NCBI GenBank assembly: GCA_964609965.1
Contig: CAZSTS010000015.1
Location: 1-53,233, forward strand
DNA: 53,233 nucleotides
Source: JAHJDR01 sp964609965
GTDB taxonomy: Bacteria; UBA10199; JADGCS01
Reading direction: 5' to 3'
Positions 16,153-25,200 of the stretch are shown piece after piece. A program made the position numbers and the translations under genes. Every line of letters starts with the position of its first letter. The first letter of the stretch is position 1. Below the pieces are notes generated by a model. That model was not told the DNA's origin. It ran no database searches and worked only from the letters and a program-made list of their open reading frames with translations.

Positions 16153-18714
16153 TTATAATTTAATGTTTTTTGGCCCAACAATACTCTGAACAGATCTTTC
16201 AGGTCTGATATATTTTTGCGCAACTCGTTGAACATCTTTTACGGTAACCTTTTTTATTTTTTTTGAAAATTCATACCACGATTCAAGGCCCAAACCATAA
16301 ATTTCGTTAAGGGCAAACTGTATGGCAATTGAGCTATTCTTTTGGTGCTCTATTTCTTGGTTTCCAATAATATAATTTTTAGCTCTTTCTAACTCACTTT
16401 CCGAAATTCGCTTTTCTCGTATTTTAGACAACTCATCTAATGTGCCCTTAATGGCGGTTTTTACTTTGCTTGGGTCTGTGGCAATGTATGTGCTAAAAAA
16501 TCCTGTTTCTATGCCTTCGACAAGTGTTGTGGCAACGGAATAGGCAAGAGACTGCCTGTCGCGAAGCTCTAGAAAAAGTCGCCCACCTTGTCCAGACAAG
16601 ATATTGCTGATCAATTCTAGTGCATGCTTGTCTTCGTTGTAAATAGACGTGCCAAAGAAACCCATAGCAATATGAGCTTGTTCACGTTGTTGGTGTTTTA
16701 TTTTTGAAATAGGTTTTTTTATTATTCCAGGTTTCTTAATTTTGATATTCTTGAACGCAGTGTTTTTCAGCTGAGATAAGTTGCTGTTAAGAAGGTCTAA
16801 GATTTGGTCTGAATTTACATCGCCCACTATGGCTATAACCATATTTTTTGGCACCATGATATTTTGAAAATATTTTTTAAGTTGAGAGGCAGAAAGATTC
16901 TTGACTGACTTTAGCTCTCCTAGAATATGGCGTTGGTAAGGGTGTCCTTTAAAAAGACTTTGAAAAAGTTCACGAAAGCAAGTTTGTGCAGGGTTATCAG
17001 ATCGATTTTTTATGGCTTCGAGAATAAGGGTTTTTTCTTTGTTAATTTCTTCATCGTCAAAAACAGGGTTAAGCATGACATCACGAAAGAGTGGGATGGC
17101 TTGTTGCAATTTTTCGCTCAAGAATGAAAAAGAATAACCCAGTGAGTTGCGTCCAGAGTAACCACTGATATGTCCTGCGAGCCATTCACACTTTTCTGCA
17201 AGCTGTTCTTGGTTGAGGTTGGTTGTGCTGCGGGTCATGATGTTGGACAAAAGGTAATTCATGCCGTTGTTATTGGCCGTTTCAAAGCGCAAACCACCTT
17301 GAGAAGCTGTTTTAATAGAGACGAGGGGAAGCCTGTGGTTTTCTTTAATGATGACTCGGATGCCGTTGTCTAACTTATAGAGGGCAGAATCTTTTACGCG
17401 ATGAATTCTTTTTAAGCGTTTAGCTTGCGTAGTTGGTTTTTTAGAAAAGACTGATTTGTCGACATGGACTTTGACCTTTTTGGGGTGAAGAATAGCGAGT
17501 GTGGTTTTTGTAAAATCGAGATACTTTTGCGCGATTTTTTGGATATTGATAGGGGTGAGTTTGCTAATCTCTTCAATGTATTTTTCGTCAAATTTGTAAT
17601 CAGCTGACATGCATTCGTAGGTGATCCACTTTTTTGCTGTTCCTTCACAGGTCTGTCGCTCATAAATAAGCTGGGCCTTGGCCAGAAGCTTGGCTCGTTC
17701 GATTTTTTCTTGTTCAAACAAGTTTGATTTAACATATTCAATTTGTCTGCGGATTGATTGCAGGGCTTTGTTGATTAATTTTGGATCAACAAGACAGCTG
17801 ATAATAAAAATACCAGGCTGTTTTGGAGTGTAGCAGACCGTGTTAATATTATGGACGAGTTGTTCCTTTTCTTTTGTGATTTGTTCAAAAAGAGATGTTT
17901 CGGCTTCGCCAATGAGGTGGCTGAGGATATCCATGGCTGGAACGTCTTTGTGTGTGAGTTTAGGCGCTGGGAAGCCTATTTCGAGGTATGTTGCGTTGAT
18001 GTTCATTCCTTTTGTAGCAACGTTGTATCTTGTTTTAGGTGGTTCGACAGGGAATTTCTGTGAAGTGATGGGTGAGCGAATTGTAAATCGAAAAGTGTTT
18101 TCTAAGGCATGGCTTAAGTCTGTTTCGGAGATGTTGCCACAAACAGCGAGCACCATATTTTGTGGGTTATAGTATTTTTTATAAAAATGACGAATTTGTT
18201 TGAGGGTAAAGCCGTTTACTAGTTTTTTTGTGCCGATAATAGATCTACGATAATTATGTTTTTTATAAAAACCACTAAAGAGCATTTCTCCCAAAACTCG
18301 TTGGGGACTATCTTGTGAACGGAGTATTTCTTCGATGATGACTTCTTTTTCTCGCTGGAGCTCTAGGGGATCCATGGTGGCATCAAAGGCCATTTCTTTA
18401 ATGATGTTTAAGCCAAGATTAAAATGTTCATTTGGTAGATTGATGTAATAAGCTGTTTGATCCCAAGATGTGTATGCATTGAGTTCTCCCCCATGTGCTT
18501 CGACAAGTGTGGCTATTTCTCCAGCTTGGTAGGAGGTTGTTCCTTTGAAAACCATGTGTTCAATAAGATGGCTGATACCAGATTCTTTGTCTGTTTCTTG
18601 GGCAGAGCCAACTTTAACACCCAAATGAATAGCAACGATGTTAGTTGTATCAACTTTTTCGTAAATGACTGTTAATCCATTTGTGAGCTTAATTTTTTTT
18701 GAAAAATTCGACAT
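16153..18714 (-). CDS. M16 family zinc peptidase, tandem active and inactive domains
   Basis: An 853-aa single-chain M16 peptidase. The N-terminal unit carries the inverted zinc motif HLIEH (residues 49-53) and the downstream Glu in REKEVIIEEI (about 128), so it is catalytically competent. The second unit (from about residue 445, GIRVIIKENHRLPLVSIKTA) has lost the HxxEH (GMNYLLSNIMTRS) and should serve as the clamshell partner, with the Arg/Tyr region RQSLAYSVATTL. Such proteins degrade peptides or process precursors. No signal peptide is visible, so the location is cytoplasmic unless exported another way. ATG is preceded by AAAGGG. A good promoter lies at 18739-18768. It converges with the HtrA gene. 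Confidence 0.92.
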   Translation of the reverse strand: MSNFSKKIKLTNGLTVIYEKVDTTNIVAIHLGVKVGSAQETDKESGISHLIEHMVFKGTTSYQAGEIATLVEAHGGELNAYTSWDQTAYYINLPNEHFNLGLNIIKEMAFDATMDPLELQREKEVIIEEILRSQDSPQRVLGEMLFSGFYKKHNYRRSIIGTKKLVNGFTLKQIRHFYKKYYNPQNMVLAVCGNISETDLSHALENTFRFTIRSPITSQKFPVEPPKTRYNVATKGMNINATYLEIGFPAPKLTHKDVPAMDILSHLIGEAETSLFEQITKEKEQLVHNINTVCYTPKQPGIFIISCLVDPKLINKALQSIRRQIEYVKSNLFEQEKIERAKLLAKAQLIYERQTCEGTAKKWITYECMSADYKFDEKYIEEISKLTPINIQKIAQKYLDFTKTTLAILHPKKVKVHVDKSVFSKKPTTQAKRLKRIHRVKDSALYKLDNGIRVIIKENHRLPLVSIKTASQGGLRFETANNNGMNYLLSNIMTRSTTNLNQEQLAEKCEWLAGHISGYSGRNSLGYSFSFLSEKLQQAIPLFRDVMLNPVFDDEEINKEKTLILEAIKNRSDNPAQTCFRELFQSLFKGHPYQRHILGELKSVKNLSASQLKKYFQNIMVPKNMVIAIVGDVNSDQILDLLNSNLSQLKNTAFKNIKIKKPGIIKKPISKIKHQQREQAHIAMGFFGTSIYNEDKHALELISNILSGQGGRLFLELRDRQSLAYSVATTLVEGIETGFFSTYIATDPSKVKTAIKGTLDELSKIREKRISESELERAKNYIIGNQEIEHQKNSSIAIQFALNEIYGLGLESWYEFSKKIKKVTVKDVQRVAQKYIRPERSVQSIVGPKNIKL

Positions 18715-18738
18715 AAATACCCTTTATTGTAAAAGGAT

Positions 18739-18768
18739 TGTATAAAACACTTTTTCGTTATCGGTCAA
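18739..18768 (-). promoter_or_regulatory. Sigma-70-like promoter for the M16 peptidase
   Basis: On the minus strand TTGACC (18763-18768), an 18-nt spacer, then TATACA (18739-18744). The predicted transcript starts about 20 nt before the ATG at 18714. Confidence 0.5.
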
Positions 18769-18968
18769 ACCACATTTGCTTTCGCTATCATGTAGTAATT
18801 ATTGGACTTGTTGAGACTGATTGTTAGCTATGTGTCAAAATACTAACTCTTGTAGAAAAGTATCAAAAATAGTTAATTTGTTTCTTTCCAAGCGATGAAA
18901 TGTCTGTTAAAATATATGATTATAGGGGGTTTTCCCATTCTTTTACCGTTTTTGGGTTATAGACCTGT

Positions 18969-20396
18969 ATGGTTATGAAAAAAAGAAGCATTTTACTAGT
19001 CGAAGATGATGTCTCATTACGGTTTGCCATTGAGGCATTTTTTGCACAGCAGCATGATTATGAAATCAAATCTGTTGGTAGTGCTGTTGTAGCAAAGGAT
19101 CTTCTTGCAAAGGAAGAGTTTGATGTCATTTTATCAGATATTAAAATGCCCGAAATGAGTGGCTATGAATTATTGGACTATGTGAAGGAGAAGCAGAAGA
19201 ATAGTATTTTTATTATCATGACTGCTTATGGCACTATCGAAGAAGCTATTCGTGCTATGAAAAATGGAGCTTATGATTTTATTGTTAAGCCATTTCAGCT
19301 TTCAACACTTGAGAATGTCATTTCGGCAGCTTTTAATGATCTTGTAGAAGTTGAACATCAAAAAAAGAAAATAACTTCACAACAAAAAGGCGAATCCAAA
19401 TCTAATCCTCAAAAAACAAAAATACCTTTTATTACTAATTGCGATAGGATGAAAGATTTGATCGATAACATCAAAAAAGTGGCAGCAAGCAAAGCAACAG
19501 TTCTTGTTCAAGGGGAGAGCGGTACAGGTAAAGAGCTATTGGCTAATATGATTCATGAATTCAGTTCCAGACGAGATAAACCATTCATAGCTATTAATTG
19601 TGCAGCTTTGCCTGACAATCTTTTAGAAAGTGAACTCTTTGGGCATGAAAAGGGTTCGTTTACTGGTGCTATTCAGCGGCATATAGGCAAATTCGAACTA
19701 TCTGATAGTGGGACTATTTTTCTTGATGAGATCAGTGAGATGAGTCTTAACATGCAAACAAAGTTATTGCGTGTTCTTCAAGAATGCGAGGTCTATAGAG
19801 TTGGAGGCACAAAAGCCATTCCTCTTAATTTGCGTGTTGTGGCCTCAACCAATCGAGACCTGTACAGATACATGAAAGAGGGGAATTTTAGAGAGGATCT
19901 TTATTATCGCATAAATGTCATTCCAATAAATGTTCCTCCTCTTCGGGAAAGGGGTGATGACGTTCTCACGTTAGCGACTTATTTTATCAAAGAATTTGTT
20001 GGTACTCATGGTAAAGAGCCTTTGGCCCTCGACGAATTAGCGCGATATAAAATTATGAATTACCCATGGCAAGGGAATGTGCGAGAACTTCGAAATGCCA
20101 TGGAACGTGCGGTTCTTGTAGGTGACTTTGAACAAATTGTGAATGATGATCTTATCTCTGGAAGTGTTAATGTGGGAGAAATTATCAATCAACAAACAGT
20201 GACAGAAATAAAATCTGAAAAACCTAAATCAGATATGACTTTGGAAGAGGTTGAGAAGAGAGTTATCTATGAAACCTTAAGAAAATGTAATGGGAACCGA
20301 ACAAAAACTGCCGAAAAATTAGGTATTAGTCTAAGAACACTTCGAAATAAGCTTAAGGCTTTTCGCATTGAAGAAGAAAGTATGTTGCAGAGTTGA
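18969..20396 (+). CDS. NtrC-family sigma-54-dependent response regulator
   Basis: A 475-aa three-domain activator. The receiver domain has the acidic pocket VEDD (11-14), phosphoacceptor Asp57 (ILSDIKMP) and Lys107 (VKPF). The AAA+ domain has Walker A GESGTGKE (182-189), the sigma-54-contact loop as GSFTGA (229-234) instead of GAFTGA, Walker B GTIFLDEISEM and the arginine-finger region LREDLYYRINVIPI. The C-terminus is a Fis-type helix-turn-helix (RTKTAEKLGISLRTLRNKL). It should activate sigma-54 promoters when phosphorylated; no histidine kinase is adjacent, so its partner is unknown. Either ATG 18969 or 18975 could be the start; neither has a Shine-Dalgarno. A candidate sigma-54 promoter lies nearby at 21128-21143. 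Confidence 0.95.
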   Translation: MVMKKRSILLVEDDVSLRFAIEAFFAQQHDYEIKSVGSAVVAKDLLAKEEFDVILSDIKMPEMSGYELLDYVKEKQKNSIFIIMTAYGTIEEAIRAMKNGAYDFIVKPFQLSTLENVISAAFNDLVEVEHQKKKITSQQKGESKSNPQKTKIPFITNCDRMKDLIDNIKKVAASKATVLVQGESGTGKELLANMIHEFSSRRDKPFIAINCAALPDNLLESELFGHEKGSFTGAIQRHIGKFELSDSGTIFLDEISEMSLNMQTKLLRVLQECEVYRVGGTKAIPLNLRVVASTNRDLYRYMKEGNFREDLYYRINVIPINVPPLRERGDDVLTLATYFIKEFVGTHGKEPLALDELARYKIMNYPWQGNVRELRNAMERAVLVGDFEQIVNDDLISGSVNVGEIINQQTVTEIKSEKPKSDMTLEEVEKRVIYETLRKCNGNRTKTAEKLGISLRTLRNKLKAFRIEEESMLQS

Positions 20397-20424
20397 AAAG
20401 AGTCGAAAGCCAATAATCGAAAAA

Positions 20425-20667
20425 TTATTTCATTTCAGGAATATCAATCTTGAGGTTTGCCTCATCTTCTTCGGCAGCAGTAGTTGATTTTGGAAGAACA
20501 ATACCACGAGCGATTTCACGAAGAACTGATACGATTTCTTTGTTATCACAATCCACTCGAATTTTAGAGCCGTTAAAAACCTGTCTTACACGATTAGCTG
20601 TGAGATGAACCAGAGCAAAACGGTTTTCGACATTTTTCAAGCAATCTTCTACGGTAACGCGGGCCAT
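20425..20667 (-). CDS. rpoZ: RNA polymerase omega subunit
   Basis: An 80-aa omega subunit, which binds the beta-prime C-terminus and helps RNA polymerase assembly. The N-terminal MARVTVEDCLKNVENRFALV and the helix with RVRQVFNG are diagnostic; the segment DNKEIVSVLREIARGIV matches the second conserved helix. The C-terminal tail is acidic (TAAEEDEANLKIDIPEMK). A strong AAGGAG lies six bases before ATG. In many Proteobacteria rpoZ neighbours gmk and spoT, but here it stands alone between an NtrC regulator (convergent) and a small HTH gene. Confidence 0.95.
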   Translation of the reverse strand: MARVTVEDCLKNVENRFALVHLTANRVRQVFNGSKIRVDCDNKEIVSVLREIARGIVLPKSTTAAEEDEANLKIDIPEMK

Positions 20668-20762
20668 AATATCTCCTTAACATAAAGAAATCATAAGAAT
20701 TGAAAGCGCTTATTAGTACTGATAGGCCTTTGGGTCAAATAAATAGTGACGAAAGGGGATGT

Positions 20763-20797
20763 CACAGGTCGCAGGATACAGGTTGTAGGATATAAAT
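20763..20797. repeat. Period-7 degenerate array
   Basis: Five heptads from CACAGGT to TATAAAT, between rpoZ and the HTH gene. Confidence 0.7.
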
Positions 20798-20806
20798 ATA
20801 CAAGAA

Positions 20807-20825
20807 CACTCCATTACTAGGAGTG
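20807..20825. terminator. Hairpin between HTH gene and rpoZ
   Basis: CACTCC (20807-20812) and GGAGTG (20820-20825) form a 6-bp stem with a 7-nt loop, 53 nt past the stop codon of the leftward HTH gene. No clear T-run follows, so terminator function is tentative. Confidence 0.35.
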
Positions 20826-20878
20826 CTTAAGAATAAAAGAAAAGGGTTTCTCTATGTGTTGCCGTAAAAACTCCTTTG

Positions 20879-21088
20879 CTACTCATGAGACATAGAACAA
20901 TGAGATTCCAACCACTTATTGAGATCTGAGCGGCGTACACGCCATTGAGACCCAATTTTAAAGGCTGGGATTTTCTTATCCCGAATCATCCTATAAAAGG
21001 TCATTTCATGAATGCCAAATTCAGCGGCCATATCAGCAACAGAGAGATATTCTTTTTGATTTGCCAGGTTTTCGCCTATTCTAGTCAT
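20879..21088 (-). CDS. Excisionase/MerR-like helix-turn-helix protein
   Basis: A 69-aa DNA-binding protein of the helix-turn-helix 17 (excisionase or MerR-like) type. The core reads LSVADMAAEFGIHEMTFYRM followed by the wing IPAFKIGSQWRVRRSDLNKWL, which is the standard pattern. Proteins of this size are commonly small regulators next to mobile or toxin-antitoxin loci; here it is divergent from the small protein/nucleotidyltransferase pair at 21466-22255, so control of that pair is a natural hypothesis. GAGGT lies five bases before ATG. A sigma-54-like promoter is placed directly upstream. No integrase is present, so I see no evidence that it is a true phage excisionase. Confidence 0.85.
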   Translation of the reverse strand: MTRIGENLANQKEYLSVADMAAEFGIHEMTFYRMIRDKKIPAFKIGSQWRVRRSDLNKWLESHCSMSHE

Positions 21089-21099
21089 AATGTACCTCG

Positions 21100-21128
21100 T
21101 TGTTAATCACTATATAGCCTTGTATAAT
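21100..21128 (+). promoter_or_regulatory. Sigma-70-like promoter toward the nucleotidyltransferase module
   Basis: TTGTTA (21100-21105), a 17-nt spacer and a consensus TATAAT (21123-21128) on the plus strand. It points toward the small gene at 21466, with a long leader that would contain the direct repeats at 21259 and 21288. Confidence 0.5.
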
Positions 21129-21143
21129 GCACTTTGCGTGCCA
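21128..21143 (-). promoter_or_regulatory. Sigma-54-like promoter upstream of the HTH gene
   Basis: On the minus strand this reads TGGCACGCAAAGTGCA. It matches the -24/-12 pattern TGGCACG-N4-TTGCA at all but one position and keeps the GG and GC dinucleotides at correct spacing. The start would fall about 30 nt before the HTH start codon. Functional assignment is inferred from sequence only. Confidence 0.4.
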
Positions 21144-21258
21144 GATGAGCAAAAAAAATAAGTTATTGAATTCATTAGGCTTGTTACTTTTGCTCTTTGT
21201 AGGGGGTGTAAAAACTGTCAAAAAATGACAAAATTTGCCTACTCATATGGGTAAATAT

Positions 21259-21302
21259 TACTCATTTTGATAATACAGCGTAAAATCTAATCATTTTGAT
21301 AA
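21259..21302. promoter_or_regulatory. Paired 15-bp direct repeats, operator-like
   Basis: TACTCATTTTGATAA (21259-21273) and TAATCATTTTGATAA (21288-21302) match at 14 of 15 positions, 29 bp apart start to start. They lie between the divergent HTH gene and the nucleotidyltransferase module and may bind the HTH protein. Confidence 0.45.
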
Positions 21303-21330
21303 AGGAGTGGTTGATGGGGGCCAAACAATC

Positions 21331-21415
21331 AGCTGTAAGCTATAAGGGGTGCAGGTTACAGAATGAAGGCTCTTTGAGCCTATGGACCTGCGGAGTTAAG
21401 GGCCTTTGGAAGGAA
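21331..21415. repeat. Adjacent period-7 and period-8 arrays
   Basis: Heptads run from AGCTGTA (21331) to about 21372. After a short gap, octads run from GAGCCTAT (21376) through GGACCTGC to GGAAGGAA (21408-21415). Two different periods thus sit side by side in one leader. Confidence 0.7.
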
Positions 21416-21465
21416 GGTCATACAATTTTGTTGAATATCTGCTTAGCGCTAAGTATAATACCAGT

Positions 21466-21726
21466 ATGGATATTAAAGGCATGGCAAAAAAACTCGGGAG
21501 TTTGGGAGGGAAAGCGCGTGCAAAGAAACTTTCGACTGAGCATAGAAGAAAAATTGCTTCTTTAGGTGGTATGGCAAAAGCCACTTCATTTATTGCAGCA
21601 AAGCGTATTCGTGAAAATTTTTCTTATTTAGATGCTATTCGAAAACTTCGCCAAAAAACCACACAGGTAAAAAGCATAAACTCTGTTTCTTGTAAATTAC
21701 CAGGGATACTTGGTTATGAAAAATAA
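21466..21726 (+). CDS. Small basic protein with GGKARAKKLS motif, possible antitoxin
   Basis: An 86-aa basic protein. It contains two related blocks, SLGGKARAKKLSTEHRRKIA and ASLGGMAKATS, a motif seen in many short bacterial proteins encoded next to nucleotidyltransferase-fold proteins. No enzyme signature is visible. ATG 21466 is chosen because it precedes the conserved block; an ATG at 21481 is an alternative. It overlaps the following nucleotidyltransferase gene by 11 bp, indicating co-translation. The pair resembles a toxin-antitoxin-like unit, but that role is inferred from gene organisation, not shown. Two repeat arrays occupy its leader. Confidence 0.6.
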   Translation: MDIKGMAKKLGSLGGKARAKKLSTEHRRKIASLGGMAKATSFIAAKRIRENFSYLDAIRKLRQKTTQVKSINSVSCKLPGILGYEK

Positions 21727-22255
21727 ACAAACACAAGATTTTCTCGAGGATGTTGGCAAAATAAGTGCAGCTCTTACAAGGTTGGGCTGGCATCCAGTTT
21801 TGATTGGAGGGATGGCTCTTGTTGTGCTTGGTTCTCGAAGAGTTACACGCGACTTTGATTTTGTGATTGCCAAACCAGATGAACAAACGGATGAATTGGT
21901 CGAATTGTTTTACTCTCAAGGATTTGAACTTGTGTCACAGCTTGATACTCAAGGAGATATAGTAAGCACAATAAGCAATCGCCGTGTTGCAAAAGCAAGG
22001 TTGGATTTAGATTCACCACCTGCTGCCTATTTCTATAACATTAAAATTGGATTAAGAATTGATTTGCTTTTTGATTTTCCAATGCTTGCCAAAAAACTAA
22101 TCATCAAGGCAAAAAAAATTAAAATAGCCTCACACTCAATTCACATAGCTTCTAAAGAGGATCTATTGGAGTTAAAAAAGATCGCCAAAAAAGCACGTCA
22201 TAAACCTGGGGATGAGGAAGATATTCTTTTTCTAGAAAATCTCATAAAAAACTAA
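21716..22255 (+). CDS. Nucleotidyltransferase-fold protein (MNT/AbiEii-like)
   Basis: A 179-aa protein of the nucleotidyltransferase superfamily. The signature is LIGGMALVVLGSRRVTRDFDFVIA: the GG...L...G motif followed by the DxD metal-binding pair in RDFDF. A further acidic residue in GLRIDLLFDFP fits the third carboxylate. The C-terminal SKEDLLELKKIAKKARHKPGDEEDI helix pair is typical of the AbiEii/DUF6036-like groups. Such proteins transfer nucleotides to RNA or protein, often as part of toxin-antitoxin or phage-defence pairs. ATG 21716 is preferred over an in-frame TTG at 21710. No HEPN partner is present; the only neighbour is the small basic protein. Actual target unknown. Confidence 0.75.
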   Translation: MKNKQTQDFLEDVGKISAALTRLGWHPVLIGGMALVVLGSRRVTRDFDFVIAKPDEQTDELVELFYSQGFELVSQLDTQGDIVSTISNRRVAKARLDLDSPPAAYFYNIKIGLRIDLLFDFPMLAKKLIIKAKKIKIASHSIHIASKEDLLELKKIAKKARHKPGDEEDILFLENLIKN

Positions 22256-22256
22256 A

Positions 22257-22277
22257 CTAGCTACTAGCTACAAGCTA
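22257..22277. repeat. Period-7 array between convergent genes
   Basis: Three heptads of CTAGCTA type between the nucleotidyltransferase stop and the kinase stop, filling nearly the whole gap. Confidence 0.65.
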
Positions 22278-22282
22278 CAAAT

Positions 22283-25200
22283 CTACTCCATCTTAATCTT
22301 CCCAGTTGTTTCTTGTGTGGTGTGGTTTTGAATGGTGTCCCATTGCTTGGCGAGTTTTTTCACGATTTCTTTTTCTTCGTCAGTTGAGGCTGCTTTTTCT
22401 AGTTCCTTTATCTCAGTTTTGAACTGATCTTGAAGTCGATTTTCGAGGTAGAGTTTTGCCAAATCGAGTTTTACATCGAATTTTTCGTTTCTTAATGTTT
22501 CGGAGCTTGTCACAAGCTTCATTCTTTCTAACTGAAAACCCAAAGCCTTCATAGCGTTCTTATCCTCAACCGAAAGCATGGCAAGTTCATTGTAGCATCG
22601 TGAAAGCAAAGATTCATCGTAAGCGAGTCTTTCTCCTTCTTTGCTTTCTAAAACTTGTTTAGCCATCAAAAAACGTCGTGATGCTAAGGCAATGTTACCG
22701 CTCTTGTGATAAATGATTCCTTGGTTGTAGAGGAGTGCTGCTTTTGATGTCATCTCTCTGAGTCTCACAGCCATTTCAATTGCCTTTTGGTAATTTGTAA
22801 TAGCTTCTTCGTTATTTTGTTGTGACAGATACGCGTTTCCTAGGCCATTGTAGACACGTAAAAGCAAAGGGTGGTCATTGGTTGTTCGGCAAAGTCTTCC
22901 GCATTTTTCATAAGCCTTAATAGAAGGTTCGTATTGTTGCTGCTGTCTCAGAACTTCGGCATAAGAATAGACAGCTCGAGCGAGAGGGCCTTGATTGGCT
23001 AATTTTGAAAACAACTCGATGTCTTCAGTAAGGAATTTTGCAGCATTATCAAGTTCTTCAATAAGCAAATAAACATGCCCTAAATCATTGTTAGTGATTT
23101 TGTGTTGTACTTCTAAGGGGAGTTTTTTTGCTTCTTCTCGTGATTTATGAAAAATATTAATTGCTTCTTTGCGGTGACCCAGCATGGATTCGATTTCGGC
23201 AAGATTGTTTTCGAATCTTAATTCTTGGACCTTAAATCCCCCAGTTTTTTTAGCGTGTTTGAGGCCTGTTTCGAAATAGGCTTTTGCTTTTTCGATTTGA
23301 TACTGGTGAAGAAAAGCGAGTCCCTTTTTTTCGAGTAGAATCAAAAAACTTTCAAAGTTTAAACTTGTTTTTGTTTTTTGGATTTCGATCTCGATTTTGT
23401 TGATGAGTTCACAGGTTTCTTTAAAACGGTCTAGCCAGATAAGAAGAGTGCTGGCCTGGATATACCAATCTAATCTGTCTTGAATAGGAGTGTCTTTGTT
23501 GCCATCGATGAGATTAAGATAGCATTGTGAAGCTTTTTCGCGGTCTCCTTCATCTTCGTATATTTTGGCTAGTTTAATAGTTGCTTTGCGTTTTAAATCT
23601 TCGTTGTCACCAAGGCTTAAATGATAGATAGCCCAAGTTTTATCTAAAGCTGTTTTTGGGTGCGCCAAAAGAGTGTGTCTTCGTTTCACATCAGAATCTG
23701 GAAGGTTGGATTGGATGAAGTTTTGGAAAACACTTTGGTATAAAGTGTAAAGATTGTTTTTTTCTCGTATGAAATTCTTTTGGATGAGATTTTGTAAAAT
23801 CTTGTCTAACTCTTCGTAAGAGACGAGGTTACTGAGCTGGTTTAGTGATAAGGGGTGAGGGCAAAGACTGAGCCAGTTGACAATGTCTTCTTCTGGGCCA
23901 CTCATGGAGTTATACATTTTTTCGAATTCTTGTTCTAATGTCTCGGATACTTCAATACAGTCAAAAGTGGTTTCTAAGTTGTTGAGAAGATCTGCGTTCC
24001 ATCGGCCGCCTTTATCAAAAAGAAGGCCGTTTGCAATCATAGACTGGATAAGGTCTAGGGCCACACCGGGCAATCCCTCGGTGTTTCGATAGAATTGATC
24101 TACAAACTTATTGGGTATTTCTTTTTGTCCAATAATGTTGCGCAAGAATTCTTCGGTTTCTTCCTTGGTGTATGGTTTTAAGTAAAGATTTGTGATTTTT
24201 GTTTCTTCAACAGGGAAGAGCTTTGTGATTGAATCTAGTTTTGATTCTTCACAAGAAGAAGCAATGAGCAAGAAACGAGTCGTTGTTGTGGCTAGGATTT
24301 TTTGTTCGAGAAGATCAGTGATTTGTTTGAGGTTAATCATTTCGGTCGCTGTGAGGAAGTATGTGTCGAGGTTTTCGATGATAATAGATTTTGAGTTATT
24401 CAGAACCTCTTTTTGCTGGTCTGTAATAGGTGTGCTCACTGTTTCTACGCTAATTTTAGCTAGCTGCAATTCATTTTTAATTTTTGCAATGAGACGCCCT
24501 TTGCCTACGTTTTTTTGACCATGAATCAAAATGAGATGATAGGGCTCTTTGATGTGTAAAGATTTGAAGTCTTTGAGGCCTGTTCTCATATCCATAATAA
24601 CTTCTTCTTTACCTGTGACTTCTGATTCTGTGGGAAGATAGGAGAGCAGGGTGGCTTCTGTTTCGACTGAATATGATTTTTTGGAATAACCATCGATTTC
24701 TTCAATAACAGAGGCAGCACTTGGAAAACGTTCTTCGGGTTTTTTGTTAAGAAGAGTGGCGATAATATCGTTAATATATTTTGGTGTTTTTGGATTTAGC
24801 TCGGAGATAGAAGGTGGTGTAAAACAGCGATGGCGGTCATACACTTCTTGGAGATCCTTGCCAGAGAATGGCTGGGAACGCGTGAGGCAATTATAAAAAA
24901 TAACACCAACAGCATAAAGATCGCTGGCAATAGTGTGGTGTTTGCCGTGAAAAATTTCTGGAGCAAGATAAGTGGGAGTGCCAACAATATTTTTACCCCA
25001 GTAACCAGCGAGACCAAAGTCGATGATAATGACTTGATCGTCTTCGATATAAATGTTTCCTGGTTTGAGATCACAGTGAATGAGGTTTTTTTGATGGAGG
25101 TAATTTAAAGCACGTAAGGTTTGAACAAGGTATTCTTCGCAAGCTTCATAATCAATTTCTTTAGTGACATCGTAAATATCTTGTCCTTTTAACCAGGGGA

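Noticed and set aside
16927..18172. Several 66-110-aa plus-strand frames within the M16 peptidase gene
   Set aside because: All are antisense shadows of a strongly supported coding sequence.
21296..21565. 89-aa plus-strand frame before the nucleotidyltransferase module
   Set aside because: It mostly translates the heptad and octad arrays and overlaps the better-supported small basic protein in another frame.
20879..22255. Integrated element with excisionase
   Set aside because: No integrase, attachment-site pair or tRNA target is visible; the HTH family is also common in ordinary regulators.
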